A stretch of 64,000 bases of DNA from Neobacillus jeddahensis (GTDB taxonomy: Bacteria > Bacillota > Bacilli > Bacillales > Cytobacillaceae), in the NCBI RefSeq assembly GCF_000612625.1, contig NZ_CCAS010000004.1:1-64000 (forward strand), given 5' to 3'. Numbering within the stretch: the first letter of the stretch is position 1; the number at the start of each line of letters is the position of its first letter. Below the pieces are notes generated by a model. That model searched no databases. It worked only from the letters and a program-made list of their open reading frames with translations, and had not been told where the DNA came from. The position numbers were made by a program, and so were the translations under genes. This document shows, in pieces, positions 42,015 to 52,500 of this stretch.

Positions 42015-42887
42015 TTAATTTTGAACATCTGCTAATTGAAAATCCGTTGGGCGTTCAAAAGATAAGCGGCCAAATTTCTCAGAGCGGATTTCCCTGATGA
42101 CTAATTCTGAGACTTTATCGTAATCAACCATTCCTCCGCCCGCGAGACAGCCTCTAAGCTTGCCGATATGGTCAAATAACTCTACCACATCATCCGGAAT
42201 TTCAGTAAGCTTATAACGCTCTTGAAAGCGTTCTGGATAGGCCCGTTGCAGAAATGATAACGAATAGATAGTTAAGTCCTGTAAATTCAATAAAGTATCT
42301 TTAATCGCTCCTGTGATGGCCAGCTTCATTCCAACCTCTTGGTCTTCAAATTTTGGCCATAGGATTCCTGGAGTATCGAGCAGTTCCATTTCTTTTCCTA
42401 CTTTAATCCACTGTTGTGATTTTGTTACTCCTGGGGTATTTCCTGTCTTAGCAATATTTTTCTTTGCTAATCTATTAATCAGAGTTGATTTACCAGCATT
42501 TGGAATACCAACTATCATCGCCCGAATAGCTCTTGGATTCACACCTTTTGCTCTAAGGCGATCAAACTTTTCTTTCAAAATTTCATTGGAGGCCTGGACA
42601 ATACTTTTCATGCCCTCACCTGCTTGGGAATTGATTGCCAACGCCTTTATGCCTTTTTCCGCAAAAAAGGCAATCCATTCTCTTGTTACTTCTTTATCTG
42701 CCATATCGGCTTTATTTAATAAAACCAATCTAGGTTTATGTTGAATAATTTCATCTATCATTGGATTTCTTGAAGAGTACGGAATTCTCGCATCCACTAA
42801 TTCAAAGATGATATCAACTAATTTTAACTTTTCCGTGACCTCTCTGCGAGCCTTTGCCATGTGGCCAGGAAACCATTGGATCGTCAA
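42015..42887 (-). CDS. rbgA: 50S ribosome biogenesis GTPase RbgA (YlqF)
   Basis: RbgA is needed for late assembly of the 50S subunit. It is a circularly permuted GTPase: the G4 motif NKAD (58-61) comes before G1 GIPNAGKST (127-135) and G3 DTPG (171-174). The 290-residue product begins [15 protein letters not shown]. Start is TTG at 42887 with AGGAGGTGG at 5-7 bases. It follows lepB. Confidence 0.97.
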   Translation of the reverse strand: MTIQWFPGHMAKARREVTEKLKLVDIIFELVDARIPYSSRNPMIDEIIQHKPRLVLLNKADMADKEVTREWIAFFAEKGIKALAINSQAGEGMKSIVQASNEILKEKFDRLRAKGVNPRAIRAMIVGIPNAGKSTLINRLAKKNIAKTGNTPGVTKSQQWIKVGKEMELLDTPGILWPKFEDQEVGMKLAITGAIKDTLLNLQDLTIYSLSFLQRAYPERFQERYKLTEIPDDVVELFDHIGKLRGCLAGGGMVDYDKVSELVIREIRSEKFGRLSFERPTDFQLADVQN

Positions 42888-42904
42888 AGCGCCACCTCCT
42901 ATTT

Positions 42905-43462
42905 CTATTTCACGGTTACAATATGAGCATCTTTAATCGGCCAAAAAACAATACTTGTCTTACCGATGACTTTACTCATTGGTACGGTTCCGATATGCCT
43001 TGAGTCTTTACTGAACCGGCGATTATCTCCCATGACAAACAGTTCACCTTTTGGAACAGTTTTACGACCAATCTTTTCTTCTAAAGTAAACGAGCCTGTT
43101 AATGGGCCGTCCTCTACTTGCTTTTTATATTCGTCTAAATAAGGTTCCTTATACGCCTTTCCATTCACATATAACGTATCATCTTTATACTCAATAGTAT
43201 CACCAGGAAGTCCGATTACACGCTTTATGTAATCCTTTTTCTCTGGAGCATGAAATACAATTATATCAAAACGCTTGGGTTCCCCAATCTCATAACTGAA
43301 TTTGTTCATGATCATTCGATCTTGATCTTTCAATGTTGGCATCATTGATGCACCATCAACAACAATTGGAGCAAAGAGAAAGTACCGGATGACGGCAGCT
43401 AAGATTACCGCAATCAAGAGGGCCTTCGTCCATTCCCATAATTCGTTTTTCTTTTTTGTCAT
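42905..43462 (-). CDS. lepB: Type I signal peptidase
   Basis: This membrane enzyme removes signal peptides of secreted proteins. The 185-residue product has one N-terminal membrane segment (about 12-30), the catalytic Ser39 in [11 protein letters not shown] and Lys80 in [12 protein letters not shown], and the conserved [11 protein letters not shown] box. Start is the ATG at 43462 after GGTGGGG; the frame extends 33 codons upstream without family similarity. It sits between rplS and rbgA, a position with no gene in B. subtilis but used by other Bacillus. Confidence 0.95.
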   Translation of the reverse strand: MTKKKNELWEWTKALLIAVILAAVIRYFLFAPIVVDGASMMPTLKDQDRMIMNKFSYEIGEPKRFDIIVFHAPEKKDYIKRVIGLPGDTIEYKDDTLYVNGKAYKEPYLDEYKKQVEDGPLTGSFTLEEKIGRKTVPKGELFVMGDNRRFSKDSRHIGTVPMSKVIGKTSIVFWPIKDAHIVTVK

Positions 43463-43642
43463 ACACTGTCCCCACCAATCACTTATAAAAAAATGTTTTA
43501 TACAGCCTATTTTACATAACTTAAACATAATTAACACGATGGGATAACGCATTTTAATCAAACTTTAATCATTTGTTTAAAAAATAGTAACAATTTGATC
43601 AATCTGATTCATATAATTTACAATCATTGGCATTGTTATGTA

Positions 43643-43680
43643 TAAAAAAAGAGCCTGCTCTCGAGCAAGCCCTCTCTTTT
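43643..43680 (-). terminator. Terminator after rplS
   Basis: GAGCCTGCTC pairs with GAGCAAGCCC (with G-U pairs) around TC, followed on the minus strand by a run of seven T. It lies just past the rplS stop at 43686. Confidence 0.75.
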
Positions 43681-43685
43681 TCATA

Positions 43686-44030
43686 TTATCGAATCTCTTT
43701 AATTCTTGCTTTTTTACCGCGAAGGTTACGCAAGTAGTAAAGCTTAGCACGGCGAACTTTACCGCGACGAAGTACTTCTAGCTTCGCAATTTTTGGTGTG
43801 TGTACTGGGAAAGTACGCTCAACGCCTACTCCGTAAGAAATTTTACGAACTGTAAAAGTTTCGCTAATTCCACCACCACGACGCTTAATCACTACGCCTT
43901 CGAATAACTGAATACGCTCGCGAGTACCCTCGATAACTTTAACGTGTACACGTACAGTATCACCAGGACGGAACGAAGGTAGATCAGAACGAAGTTGTTC
44001 TTTTGTGATTTCTTCGATTAATTTATGCAT
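43686..44030 (-). CDS. rplS: 50S ribosomal protein L19
   Basis: L19 lies at the 30S-50S interface. The 114-residue protein has [22 protein letters not shown] and [19 protein letters not shown]. Start is the ATG at 44030 ([12 protein letters not shown]) with AAGGAG 9 bases before; the longer frame begins in the leader. It has its own promoter within the end of trmD and a ~110-base leader. Confidence 0.97.
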   Translation of the reverse strand: MHKLIEEITKEQLRSDLPSFRPGDTVRVHVKVIEGTRERIQLFEGVVIKRRGGGISETFTVRKISYGVGVERTFPVHTPKIAKLEVLRRGKVRRAKLYYLRNLRGKKARIKEIR

Positions 44031-44139
44031 CGTTTTCAACTCCTTCCAACAGATGCTCATGCACATCATATTTCCTTAAATCTTGCAGCGGAACATCGTT
44101 ATAAGACTTCCTTCTGATAGTATATCAGCTCAAGTCACA
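44031..44139 (-). promoter_or_regulatory. Leader of rplS (candidate L19 leader)
   Basis: The ~110-base untranslated region between the rplS promoter and ATG includes a hairpin built from GATG/CATC and GC/GC near 44048-44063. An L19 leader element is known before rplS in Firmicutes; I assign it by position, not by a model search. Confidence 0.4.
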
Positions 44140-44145
44140 AGAAGT

Positions 44146-44174
44146 ATCATACCATATTTATTGTGAGCCCGCAA
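44146..44174 (-). promoter_or_regulatory. sigma-A promoter of rplS
   Basis: TTGCGG (44169-44174) and TATGAT (44146-44151) are 17 bases apart on the minus strand with TGG before the -10. It directly follows the trmD stop. Confidence 0.6.
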
Positions 44175-44176
44175 TA

Positions 44177-44923
44177 TTACTCGTAATCTTTTTTTACTTC
44201 TTTTAGCCATTTCTCTTGTTCTGAGGTTAATTGGATGTTTTCAAATAAATCAGGCCGTCGTAATAGTGTTCTTCGTAATGCTTCTTTATTACGCCATTCT
44301 TCTATTAGCTTATGATTTCCTGATAGTAAAACATCCGGAACTTTTAGCCCACGAAAATCTGCTGGTCTTGTGTAATGAGGATGTTCTAAGAGCCCTGTAC
44401 TAAATGAGTCCTTCATATGGGACTCCTGATTACCTAATACCTCCGGTAATAATCGCACAACGCTGTCTACTACAACCATTGCTCCCAGCTCACCGCCAGT
44501 CAATACATAATCACCAATTGATATTTCGTCTGTTACGACATGCTCTCGAATTCGTTCATCATAGCCCTCATAATGTCCGCAAATGAAAATTAAGTGCTCC
44601 TCTTTGGCCAGTTCCTCCGCCTTTTTTTGCCCATATCGTTCCCCTTGCGGACAAAGAAGGATAACCCGTGGCTGCTTCTTGCTATTGGCTTGTTCCTTAA
44701 GTGCCGTAACTGCATCAAAAATAGGCTGTGGTTGTAGTACCATTCCTGCCCCGCCGCCATAGGGGTAATCATCAACTGTAGAGTGTTTGTTATCCGCATA
44801 TTCTCGAAAATTAACGACATTATAATGGACGGCAGATTTCTCCGTTGCCTTTTGCAAAATGGATTGTCCAAATACTCCTGAAAACATCTCTGGGAATAAG
44901 GTTAGAATATCAATCTGCATCAT
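44177..44923 (-). CDS. trmD: tRNA (guanine-37-N1)-methyltransferase
   Basis: TrmD methylates G37 next to the anticodon and prevents frameshifts. The 248-residue SPOUT enzyme has [12 protein letters not shown] near the N-terminus, [12 protein letters not shown], and the knot sequence [13 protein letters not shown]. The first ATG overlaps the rimM stop (ATGA); a second ATG follows directly, and GGAAGGG lies 8 bases before the first. Confidence 0.97.
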   Translation of the reverse strand: MMQIDILTLFPEMFSGVFGQSILQKATEKSAVHYNVVNFREYADNKHSTVDDYPYGGGAGMVLQPQPIFDAVTALKEQANSKKQPRVILLCPQGERYGQKKAEELAKEEHLIFICGHYEGYDERIREHVVTDEISIGDYVLTGGELGAMVVVDSVVRLLPEVLGNQESHMKDSFSTGLLEHPHYTRPADFRGLKVPDVLLSGNHKLIEEWRNKEALRRTLLRRPDLFENIQLTSEQEKWLKEVKKDYE

Positions 44924-45438
44924 GAAAGTAACCCTTCCATTGGATCGATTAAGATCACTTTCTCCTTAACATCTACTTTTTTGACTACCTCATCAATATA
45001 AGGAATGAGGATGTCCTTACCCCCTTTTCCTTTGACAACCCAGACATCATTGGCACCAGGAGATAGAATTTCATATACCTTGCCAATTTCCTCTCCACTT
45101 GTTGTTGCAACAAGACAGCCAATAATTTCATGATAATAAAATTCATTTTCCTCTAATGCACCTAACTGTGTATCAGGAACTTTCAAAATTCCATCTCTGA
45201 ATTTTTCTACTTCATTGATATTTGTAAAGCCTTCAAATGTAAGTAGTTCAAAGTTTTTATGAGTGCGGTGACTTTTGACTGTTAGTTCAATTGGCTGATT
45301 TGAATTCGGCATAAATAAATATAAGACATTACCTGATTTATACCTTTTCTCAGGGAAGTCCGTTTTGGAAATAACACGAACTTCTCCTTTAATACCTTGC
45401 GTATTGACAATTTTTCCGACATTAAACCATTTTTCCAT
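44920..45438 (-). CDS. rimM: Ribosome maturation factor RimM
   Basis: RimM assists 30S head assembly. The 172-residue protein has an N-terminal RimM domain ([18 protein letters not shown]) and a C-terminal PRC-barrel (about 95-170, with [17 protein letters not shown]). It overlaps trmD by 4 bases and follows ylqD by 11. Confidence 0.96.
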   Translation of the reverse strand: MEKWFNVGKIVNTQGIKGEVRVISKTDFPEKRYKSGNVLYLFMPNSNQPIELTVKSHRTHKNFELLTFEGFTNINEVEKFRDGILKVPDTQLGALEENEFYYHEIIGCLVATTSGEEIGKVYEILSPGANDVWVVKGKGGKDILIPYIDEVVKKVDVKEKVILIDPMEGLLS

Positions 45439-45449
45439 TTTTCACACCT

Positions 45450-45836
45450 CTAGCGTATATCTTCTATTATTCCGTCCTTAATAATAATGATAGGTTGCCC
45501 AAGCCGCTCGTCCCATATGTCACCAATCTTGATTTCTGTAAGCGCCTGGACTTCCCTTTCTTTCATTTCACTGCCTAACGGTAGGATATGTAGTTGTTCA
45601 ATTTGAAACTCAACTAGTTTTATTTTTTCCATGCGTGTTTGAATTTCTTTTTCAAATTGTGATTTTATGGCAGTAGGTGGCAATGTTTTTGTTTTCTCCA
45701 TCCGCTTCATTTCGAACTGAAGCTGATTGCATTCCTTTGTCAACTGGAGAATTTTCGCCTTGAATTTTTCATGAAGATCCTGTCGACTCTTATCAGTTAA
45801 TATTTGTTTCACCACAACAGTTTGAATAAGCTGCAA
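45450..45836 (-). CDS. ylqD: YlqD family protein
   Basis: This 128-residue protein of the YlqD family has a central coiled coil (about 20-75, rich in K, E, Q) and a C-terminal beta segment ending QPIIIIKDGIIEDIR. Its function is not established. Start is TTG at 45836 with GGAGG 8 bases before it. The repeat copy B and the khpA terminator lie directly upstream, so its promoter is unclear. Confidence 0.88.
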   Translation of the reverse strand: MQLIQTVVVKQILTDKSRQDLHEKFKAKILQLTKECNQLQFEMKRMEKTKTLPPTAIKSQFEKEIQTRMEKIKLVEFQIEQLHILPLGSEMKEREVQALTEIKIGDIWDERLGQPIIIIKDGIIEDIR

Positions 45837-45872
45837 AAGATTCGCCTCCCCGCGTTCTTAAAGAACTTTGAG

Positions 45873-46000
45873 ATTGTCTAGCTACAGCGCCTAGGGGCTC
45901 GGGATCATAAGCCAATCCGTCAAGAAGATTAAAGAACAATCTTCTCGCCGGCTCGTCTTATGCCTGTCGCCCCTGAGCAAGGCGCTTTCGCTTTTCGTAT
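45873..46000 (+). repeat. Structured intergenic repeat, copy B
   Basis: This ~128-base element is homologous to the reverse complement of 5109-5235. Arms pair perfectly: AGCGCC 45886-45891 with GGCGCT 45981-45986; AGGGGC 45893-45898 with GCCCCT 45969-45974; CATAAG 45906-45911 with CTTATG 45957-45962; AGAAGATT 45923-45930 with AATCTTCT 45938-45945 around the loop AAAGAAC. It sits directly after the khpA terminator and before ylqD. Its core orientation is opposite to the genes. Confidence 0.88.
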
Positions 46001-46003
46001 AGC

Positions 46004-46033
46004 AAAAAAGGGAGGAAATGATTCCTCCCTTTT
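46004..46033 (-). terminator. Terminator after khpA
   Basis: GGGAGGAA (46010-46017) pairs with TTCCTCCC (46022-46029), followed on the minus strand by six T. It lies about 17 bases past the khpA stop, splitting rpsP-khpA from ylqD-rimM-trmD. Confidence 0.85.
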
Positions 46034-46049
46034 ATCTCGATGCAAAAAG

Positions 46050-46280
46050 CTATTCACCAATCTCTAGAAATATTTTCTTTTGTTGTGATGATCCTGCTGC
46101 ATATACAACAGTTCTTATGGCCTTTGCAACACGCCCTTGCTTGCCAATTACTTTTCCCATATCTGTTTTATTCACAGATAGCTGGTAGATAACACGGTGG
46201 TCATCTTCCATGACATCCACTTGAACATCTTCAGGAAAATCAACAATGGGCTTAACAATCGTTTCGATTAATTGTTTCAT
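46050..46280 (-). CDS. khpA: KH-domain RNA-binding protein KhpA
   Basis: KhpA (YlqC) is a 76-residue single KH-domain RNA chaperone that pairs with KhpB (Jag) in other Firmicutes and affects cell elongation and small-RNA binding there. The GxxG loop is in GKVIGKQGRVAKAIRTVV (42-59). It is 12 bases after rpsP and followed by a terminator. Confidence 0.94.
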   Translation of the reverse strand: MKQLIETIVKPIVDFPEDVQVDVMEDDHRVIYQLSVNKTDMGKVIGKQGRVAKAIRTVVYAAGSSQQKKIFLEIGE

Positions 46281-46292
46281 AATCGCCTACGA

Positions 46293-46565
46293 TTACTTGT
46301 TTAATTTTGCATTATGGAATTTTTCCATGATGCCTTGGTTCGAGAAAAGGTTACGAACTGTATCAGATGGTTTCGCACCGTCTTTTAACCATTTAAGAGC
46401 TAATTCTTCGTTAATTTCAACTAATGCTGGCTCAGCAACTGGATTGTAAGTTCCAACTGTTTCAATGAAACGGCCATCACGTGGTGAACGAGAATCTGCT
46501 ACAACAATACGATAGAAAGGAGTTTTATTTGCTCCCATACGTTTTAAACGAATTTTAACTGCCAT
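46293..46565 (-). CDS. rpsP: 30S ribosomal protein S16
   Basis: S16 stabilises the 5' domain of 16S rRNA. The 90-residue protein has [23 protein letters not shown] split near 4-26 and [11 protein letters not shown]. Start is the ATG at 46565 with GGAGGTG about 10 bases before it. It has its own promoter after ffh. Confidence 0.97.
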   Translation of the reverse strand: MAVKIRLKRMGANKTPFYRIVVADSRSPRDGRFIETVGTYNPVAEPALVEINEELALKWLKDGAKPSDTVRNLFSNQGIMEKFHNAKLNK

Positions 46566-46604
46566 TTTAAATAAGCACCTCCGAATAGTTTCACACAAGA
46601 TAGT

Positions 46605-46633
46605 ATAATATCAATTATTAAATCATTTGTAAA
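46605..46633 (-). promoter_or_regulatory. sigma-A promoter of rpsP-khpA
   Basis: TTTACA (46628-46633) and TATTAT (46605-46610) are 17 bases apart on the minus strand, about 40 bases before the rpsP ATG. Confidence 0.65.
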
Positions 46634-46712
46634 GTGTTTTTTCTTTACAGTCATTATTACCAATTTTTATCAGAAAAATTCAAGATCTTTTTGACCTTAG
46701 ATCAGCATTCTG

Positions 46713-46737
46713 CATAGTACTATCGTACTATGTTTTT
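46713..46737 (+). terminator. Plus-strand terminator-like hairpin after ffh
   Basis: CATAGTAC (46713-46720) pairs perfectly with GTACTATG (46725-46732) around TATC; the T run (TTTTT) is on the plus strand, so it would stop transcription opposing ffh rather than ending ffh. On the minus strand the tail is not T-rich. Confidence 0.5.
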
Positions 46738-46740
46738 AGG

Positions 46741-48093
46741 TTAAAACGGTTTAAATGGAAATTTAAATCCGCCTTTTTTCTTCCCTTTTTGCTGCATTCC
46801 GGTCATTTGCTTCATCATTTTTTTCATATCTTCAAACTGCTTTAGCAAACGGTTAACCTCCGTGACAGAACGACCGCTGCCTTTGGCAATCCGATTCTTC
46901 CGTTTTGCATTTAAAATTTCTGGATTGTTTTTCTCTGCCATGGTCATTGACCTGATGATTGCTTCTACATGACCAATTTGTTTTTCATCAATTTGAAGAT
47001 TATTCAAACCCTTGATTTTGTTTGCACCAGGCATCATTTTTAATAATTCATCCAGAGGACCTAGATTTCGAACTTGACCGAGCTGTTCCAAAAAGTCATC
47101 GAGCGTAAATGTTGCTGTCCGCATTTTTTGTTCTAACTCTTTTGCCTTTTGTTCGTCAACATTTGCTTGTGCCTTTTCAATCAATGTCAGCACATCACCC
47201 ATGCCTAAAATTCTTGAAGCCATCCGCTCAGGATGAAACGGCTCCAATGCATCCATCTTCTCGCCAAGACCGACAAATTTTATCGGTGTTTGCGTGACAG
47301 CACGAATAGAAAGGGCTGCTCCACCTCTTGTATCCCCATCAAGCTTTGTTAAAACAACTCCAGTTAAACCAAGCTGTTCATTAAAACTTTGGGCAACGTT
47401 GACAGCATCCTGACCGGTCATGGCATCGACAACAAGAAAAATCTCATCTGGTTTAGTAAGCTCTTTAATGTCCTTTAGCTCGTCCATTAAGGTCTCATCT
47501 ACATGAAGTCTTCCGGCTGTATCAATTAAGACATAGTCATGGTGTTCCTCTTTTGCCTTGGCAATGGCCTGCTTGGCAATTTCCACTGGACTAACTTGAT
47601 CGCCAAGGGAAAAAACAGGCATATCTAATTGTTTACCAAGAGTTTGAAGCTGCTTGATGGCGGCTGGACGATAAATATCTGCAGCAACAAGCAATGGGCT
47701 TCGATTATACTTCTTACGAAGCAAGAGCGAAAGCTTACCAGTTGTCGTGGTTTTACCTGCCCCTTGTAACCCAACCATCATAATAACGGTCGGCGGCCGA
47801 TTTGAGGCAGCGATTATACTTTGCTCGCCCCCCATTAACGCAGTCAATTCCTCATTGACAATCTTAATGATCTGCTGGCCTGGAGTTAGACTTTGCAATA
47901 CTTCTTGCCCAACTGCTCGTTCACTGACTTTTTTAACGAAATCTTTAACGACTTTGAAGTTAACATCCGCTTCAAGTAAGGCAAGACGAACTTCGCGCAT
48001 CATTTCTTTTACATCCGCTTCCGAGACCTTCCCTTTTCCGCGGATTTTTTGAATTGTATTCTGCAGTCGGTCGGCTAATCCTTCAAACGCCAT
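46741..48093 (-). CDS. ffh: Signal recognition particle protein Ffh
   Basis: Ffh is the SRP GTPase that binds signal sequences and scRNA and delivers ribosomes to FtsY. The 450-residue protein has the N domain, G domain with GLQGAGKTT (108-116), DTAGR and TKLDGD, and a methionine-rich C-terminal M domain ending in a basic tail. It follows ylxM by 12 bases. Confidence 0.98.
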   Translation of the reverse strand: MAFEGLADRLQNTIQKIRGKGKVSEADVKEMMREVRLALLEADVNFKVVKDFVKKVSERAVGQEVLQSLTPGQQIIKIVNEELTALMGGEQSIIAASNRPPTVIMMVGLQGAGKTTTTGKLSLLLRKKYNRSPLLVAADIYRPAAIKQLQTLGKQLDMPVFSLGDQVSPVEIAKQAIAKAKEEHHDYVLIDTAGRLHVDETLMDELKDIKELTKPDEIFLVVDAMTGQDAVNVAQSFNEQLGLTGVVLTKLDGDTRGGAALSIRAVTQTPIKFVGLGEKMDALEPFHPERMASRILGMGDVLTLIEKAQANVDEQKAKELEQKMRTATFTLDDFLEQLGQVRNLGPLDELLKMMPGANKIKGLNNLQIDEKQIGHVEAIIRSMTMAEKNNPEILNAKRKNRIAKGSGRSVTEVNRLLKQFEDMKKMMKQMTGMQQKGKKKGGFKFPFKPF

Positions 48094-48105
48094 TCATGCC
48101 GCCTC

Positions 48106-48441
48106 CTAATCTAATTTCTCAAGCTCAGTAACAGTTTCCAACATTGCTTGCTTTGAAATATACTCATCAGTAAGCAATTCTTTCATGTGTTTAATAAGTC
48201 TTGTACGCTCTTGAAATTTCTGAAATAATACAAGCTTTTCCTCATACTCCTCGAGCATTGCTTCCGTCCGTTTAATATTATCATAAACGGCCTGACGGCT
48301 GACGGCATACTCCTCGGCAATTTCTCCCAGTGAGTAATCATCTAAATAATAGAGAGACATATAGCTTTGCTGCTTTGGTGTTAACAACGAATAGTAAAAA
48401 TCATACAGATAGTTCATTCGTGTTGTTTTTTCAAGCATCAT
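48106..48441 (-). CDS. ylxM: UPF0122 helix-turn-helix protein YlxM
   Basis: YlxM is a 111-residue helix-turn-helix protein always located next to ffh; in other Firmicutes it associates with SRP. The sequence has [17 protein letters not shown] and the [23 protein letters not shown] (about 38-57). Start is the ATG at 48441 after a run of seven G; an ATG one codon later is also possible. The longer frame crosses the ribosome site. Confidence 0.93.
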   Translation of the reverse strand: MMLEKTTRMNYLYDFYYSLLTPKQQSYMSLYYLDDYSLGEIAEEYAVSRQAVYDNIKRTEAMLEEYEEKLVLFQKFQERTRLIKHMKELLTDEYISKQAMLETVTELEKLD

Positions 48442-48539
48442 GCCAGGATTCCCCCCCAATGCTAATGTTAAGTGAAAAGCCTTTACAAATGTAGTTTACA
48501 GGGTCAGTCATTATCTGTCAAGAAAATACCTTTACATCC

Positions 48540-49526
48540 TTAATCTGTTTTATCTACTTGATCAGCAAATAACCCGTATACATATTTTTCAGCGTCAAAC
48601 TCTTGTAGATCATCCATTTTTTCACCCAGACCAACAAATTTCACAGGGATTTTTAATTCATTTCGAATGGCTAGAACTATGCCGCCTTTAGCTGTCCCAT
48701 CCAATTTTGACAGTACAATGCCGCTAACGTTGGTAGCTTCTTTAAACGTCTTAGCCTGGATTAGAGCATTTTGACCAGTTGTCGCATCGAGTACAAGAAT
48801 GACTTCATGCGGGGCACCTGGAATTTCTCTTTCAATCACACGCTTTACCTTTTCAAGTTCTTTCATCAAATTTACTTTGTTTTGCAAGCGACCAGCTGTA
48901 TCGCACAGCAATATATCAGCTTTGCGAGACTTAGCCGCCTGGATGGCATCAAACATAACTGCTGCTGGGTCAGATCCTTCAGCCTGCTTGATGACATCAA
49001 CACCTACCCGCTCACCCCAAACCTCGAGCTGTTCAATCGCACCCGCACGGAAGGTATCGCCTGCAGCCATCAAAACTTTCTTTCCTTCACTTTTAAATTT
49101 ATGTCCGAGCTTGCCAATAGTTGTCGTTTTTCCAACCCCATTTACACCGACAAAGAGAATAACAGTCAAGCCCTCTTCCTGAATGTTTAATTTTGCAGAT
49201 TGTCCTTCTCCTGCATCATAAATCTCAACCAACTTTTCAGAAATGACACTTTGCACTTCTTGTGGATCTTGAATGTTTCGGCGTTTCACTTCCATTTTGA
49301 GCTCATCAATCAACTTCATAACCGTGTCAAAGCCCACATCTGCCTGGATTAAGATTTCCTCTAACTCTTCAAAAAAATCTTCATCCACTTTCCGGTATCT
49401 TGCAACAAGGTCGTTTACTTTTCCAGAGAAACTATCTCTTGTTTTGGAAAGCCCGTCTTTAAACTTCTCGGTTACAGTATCAGTCGATTTTGAAATTTTT
49501 TCTTTTAATTTTTTAAAAAAACTCAT
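48540..49526 (-). CDS. ftsY: Signal recognition particle receptor FtsY
   Basis: FtsY is the membrane-associated GTPase receptor for Ffh. The 328-residue protein has a short N-terminal charged region (lipid contact), the NG domain with GVNGVGKTT (127-135), DTAGRLQNK and SKLDGTAKGG. I start at the ATG at 49526 (MSFFKKLKEKI), matching the family and following AGGAAGTG; an ATG at 49544 overlaps the smc stop and is less likely. Confidence 0.97.
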   Translation of the reverse strand: MSFFKKLKEKISKSTDTVTEKFKDGLSKTRDSFSGKVNDLVARYRKVDEDFFEELEEILIQADVGFDTVMKLIDELKMEVKRRNIQDPQEVQSVISEKLVEIYDAGEGQSAKLNIQEEGLTVILFVGVNGVGKTTTIGKLGHKFKSEGKKVLMAAGDTFRAGAIEQLEVWGERVGVDVIKQAEGSDPAAVMFDAIQAAKSRKADILLCDTAGRLQNKVNLMKELEKVKRVIEREIPGAPHEVILVLDATTGQNALIQAKTFKEATNVSGIVLSKLDGTAKGGIVLAIRNELKIPVKFVGLGEKMDDLQEFDAEKYVYGLFADQVDKTD

Positions 49527-49543
49527 ATTTTCACTTCCTAACA

Positions 49544-52500
49544 TTATGATTCAACTAATTCATTTGTATCCTCTAAACGAACTGAAACTAGCTTTGACAC
49601 GCCTGATTCCTGCATGGTAACCCCATATAGGACATCTGCTTCCTCCATTGTCCCTTTGCGGTGGGTAATAACAATAAATTGCGTTTCTTCACTATAACGC
49701 TTTAAATATTGGCTGAAACGGTACACATTTGCTTCATCCAAGGCTGCTTCCACCTCATCAAGTATACAGAAAGGAACTGGTCGGACCTTTAAAATAGAAA
49801 ACAACAGAGCAATTGCCGTTAACGCCCGTTCACCACCTGATAATAGACCTAGATTTTGCAGCTTTTTACCTGGTGGTTGCGCAACGATTTCCACTCCAGT
49901 ATTCAGAAGGTCTTCTGGATTTGTTAAAACTAAATCCGCTCTCCCCCCTCCGAAAAGCGTCCGGAATGTAGGTTCGAAATGCACACGGATCCCCTCAAAG
50001 GTTTGAGCAAAGCGCCTTTTCATTTCCGTATCCATTTCTTCTATCACCTGGTATAAAGTATCCTTTGCTTCTTGAAGGTCTGTCTTTTGTTCATTTAAGA
50101 ACTCATAACGCTCGGAAACACGTTCATATTCCTCAATAGCGCCAATATTGACATTTCCAATTTCCTCAATCGCAAGTTTGATCAATTTAACCTTTTTCCT
50201 CGCTTCATCAACAGGCATTGTTAAAGAAAATTGCTCCTTTGCTCCTTCAAACGATAAAAGATATTCTTCCCTGAGATGTACAAGTCTGTTTTCAAGTTCA
50301 ACATCTAAACGGTTAATTTTAACTTCCTCATCCTTTAAAACAACAATCATCCCTTTGTGGAGCCGTTTTAGTTCTTTCGCCTCTAACTCGGTGTCCTCAA
50401 GTGAATCCTGAAGGGATAAGCGTTCTTGTCTTCTCTCTGTAATTAACTGTAAAGTGGCCGCCTTGTCTTGCTGTTTTCGTTTTGCTGCTTGTTCTAACTG
50501 TTCCTCACCAGAGGAGCTGTTCGTCATTTCAGAAGTTAATAAATTTAGATCTTCCGTAAAAATTGTCAACTTCTGCTCGCTTTCTATTAAATCCTCGGAA
50601 ACGAGCGCTAACCGCTCTTTCGAATTCATAAATTGTTCATTCTTAGAGGCAAACTCCACTTTTAAATCATTGATTTCGTTAGTCAACGCTTCTTTAGACG
50701 TAAGATTATTTGTTTTTTGTTCCGTAAGATCGACGATTTGCTTGTCAAGCTCCACAATCGAAATCTTGTAAGTCTCGATTGCTTCTGATAATTCCATTTT
50801 CCGCGTTATAAGCGTATTTTTTTCATCAGAAAATTGTCCCTTTTCAAGATCATATATAGCTAAACGATCATTAATATTCTTTTCCTCAAGCGTTGCTTCA
50901 CGAAGATCTCCCTTCACGGCTTGTTCACGCAGTCGGAAATCTTCACCGTTTTGCCTGATCTCATCTAATTTCTTCTCTGCCTGTTGGACAGCTTCTTTTA
51001 AGGTCTTTACAGTAGCCTCTAACGTGGTTGTTTTTTCTTCCATCATCACAAGCTTTTCTTTTAAGCTTTCCAGTTCACCTTTTCTTGTTAATAAGGAAGA
51101 TGATTTTTGTTTTAGTGCACCACCAGTCATCGACCCGCCAGGATTGACGATATCACCATCTAATGTGACGAGACGGCACCGGTACTGAAGAATTTTTGCC
51201 AGTTCGTTTGCCCCTTTTAGATCTTTGGTGATGACAACATTACCAAGTAGGTTTGACATAACCTCACTATATCTTTGATCAAAGGTGACAAGACTAACCG
51301 CTGGCCCGACTAGTGATGGATGGTTTTGAATGGAAGAAAGTTGGGCAGAAGATAGCGGTCTCCCTTTGATGACATTTAAAGGTAAAAAGGTAGCCCGTCC
51401 ATACGAATGCTGTTTTAAATATTGAATCGCCATTCGTGCATTTTGTTCGGTATCGACAACAATATGCTGAAGAGCACCACCTAATGCCGTTTCAAAAGCG
51501 GTTTCATACTCTTTTGGCACAGTAACGAGCTCCGCAACTGCACCCTCGATTCCCTTTAACTGATTGTCACGGGCTTTTAGTACTTCTTTTACCCCTTGAA
51601 AAAAACCTGCATAGTCCTCTTCCATCTCTTCAAGCATTTCTTTTCTCGATTTTGCCTGCTGAAGTAACTGATAGGCTTGATATAACGTCTTTTCTTGCTT
51701 TTCGTACTGATTTCTTACCGTTTCAAGCCTACGCTGTTGTTCACAAAATCCACTCACCTGATTAGCTAAGTTCGTTTGTATTTCATCTAAGGCAGTTTGA
51801 ATTTCAACCCTTTTGTTTTGTGCAGCTAGCCGATCCTGTAGAAATTTTTCATTTTCTGCATCCAGACGGGTGTTTTTTCGCTCCTGCTGCTCTAGTTGTT
51901 GATCAATATACTTTATTTCATTTTTTGCACTAGCTTGCTCATTCAACAGTTCAATATACTCGCTTTTTAAGGTCTCTATTTTCTCCTCCATATTTTCAGC
52001 GAATAATTGTAGTTTTTCTTGTTTTTCTTTGAGTACAGCTTGTAAATCTTTCACCTGATTCTCTAGTTCTTTAACAGATATCGCTTGTGCATCACGATTT
52101 GACTTAAGCTGTTCGACTCGTTCAGTCAGTTCAGAAATATTGGTTTTTAATTGTTCCTTGTTTTGAGCCGCATTTTTCTTCCGTTCTTTCAGAACTTCTT
52201 TTCGGCCTTCCAATTTTTCAAGTTCTTCACTTGCATAAAGAAGGACATTTTGCAGATCGGTGATAGACTCATCCAGAGCGGAAATCTTGTCCCTAGTTTC
52301 CACGAGCTTTACTTCTTTTACTTGTAATTCGGTTGAAAGCTTCAGTTCCTCTTGCTGATGTCCTTCAAGCTGTTTCGAGAATTGTTCCCATTTTTGGTGG
52401 AGGTCTTCTATTTCATACACGGTAAGTGCTACCTCTATTTTTTCAAGTTCTTCTTTTTTCTCTAAGAAGTCCTTTGCCATTGAAGCTTGAATTTTCAGTG

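Noticed and set aside
42313..42744. Antisense open frame of 143 codons within rbgA
   Set aside because: Shadow of the GTPase gene.
43463..43561. 33-codon N-terminal extension of signal peptidase
   Set aside because: A G-rich ribosome site precedes the ATG at 43462, and the extension has no family similarity.
45854..45866. Short palindrome GTTCTTAAAGAAC before ylqD
   Set aside because: Too short, and its centre leaves no room for an RNA loop; no known operator matches.
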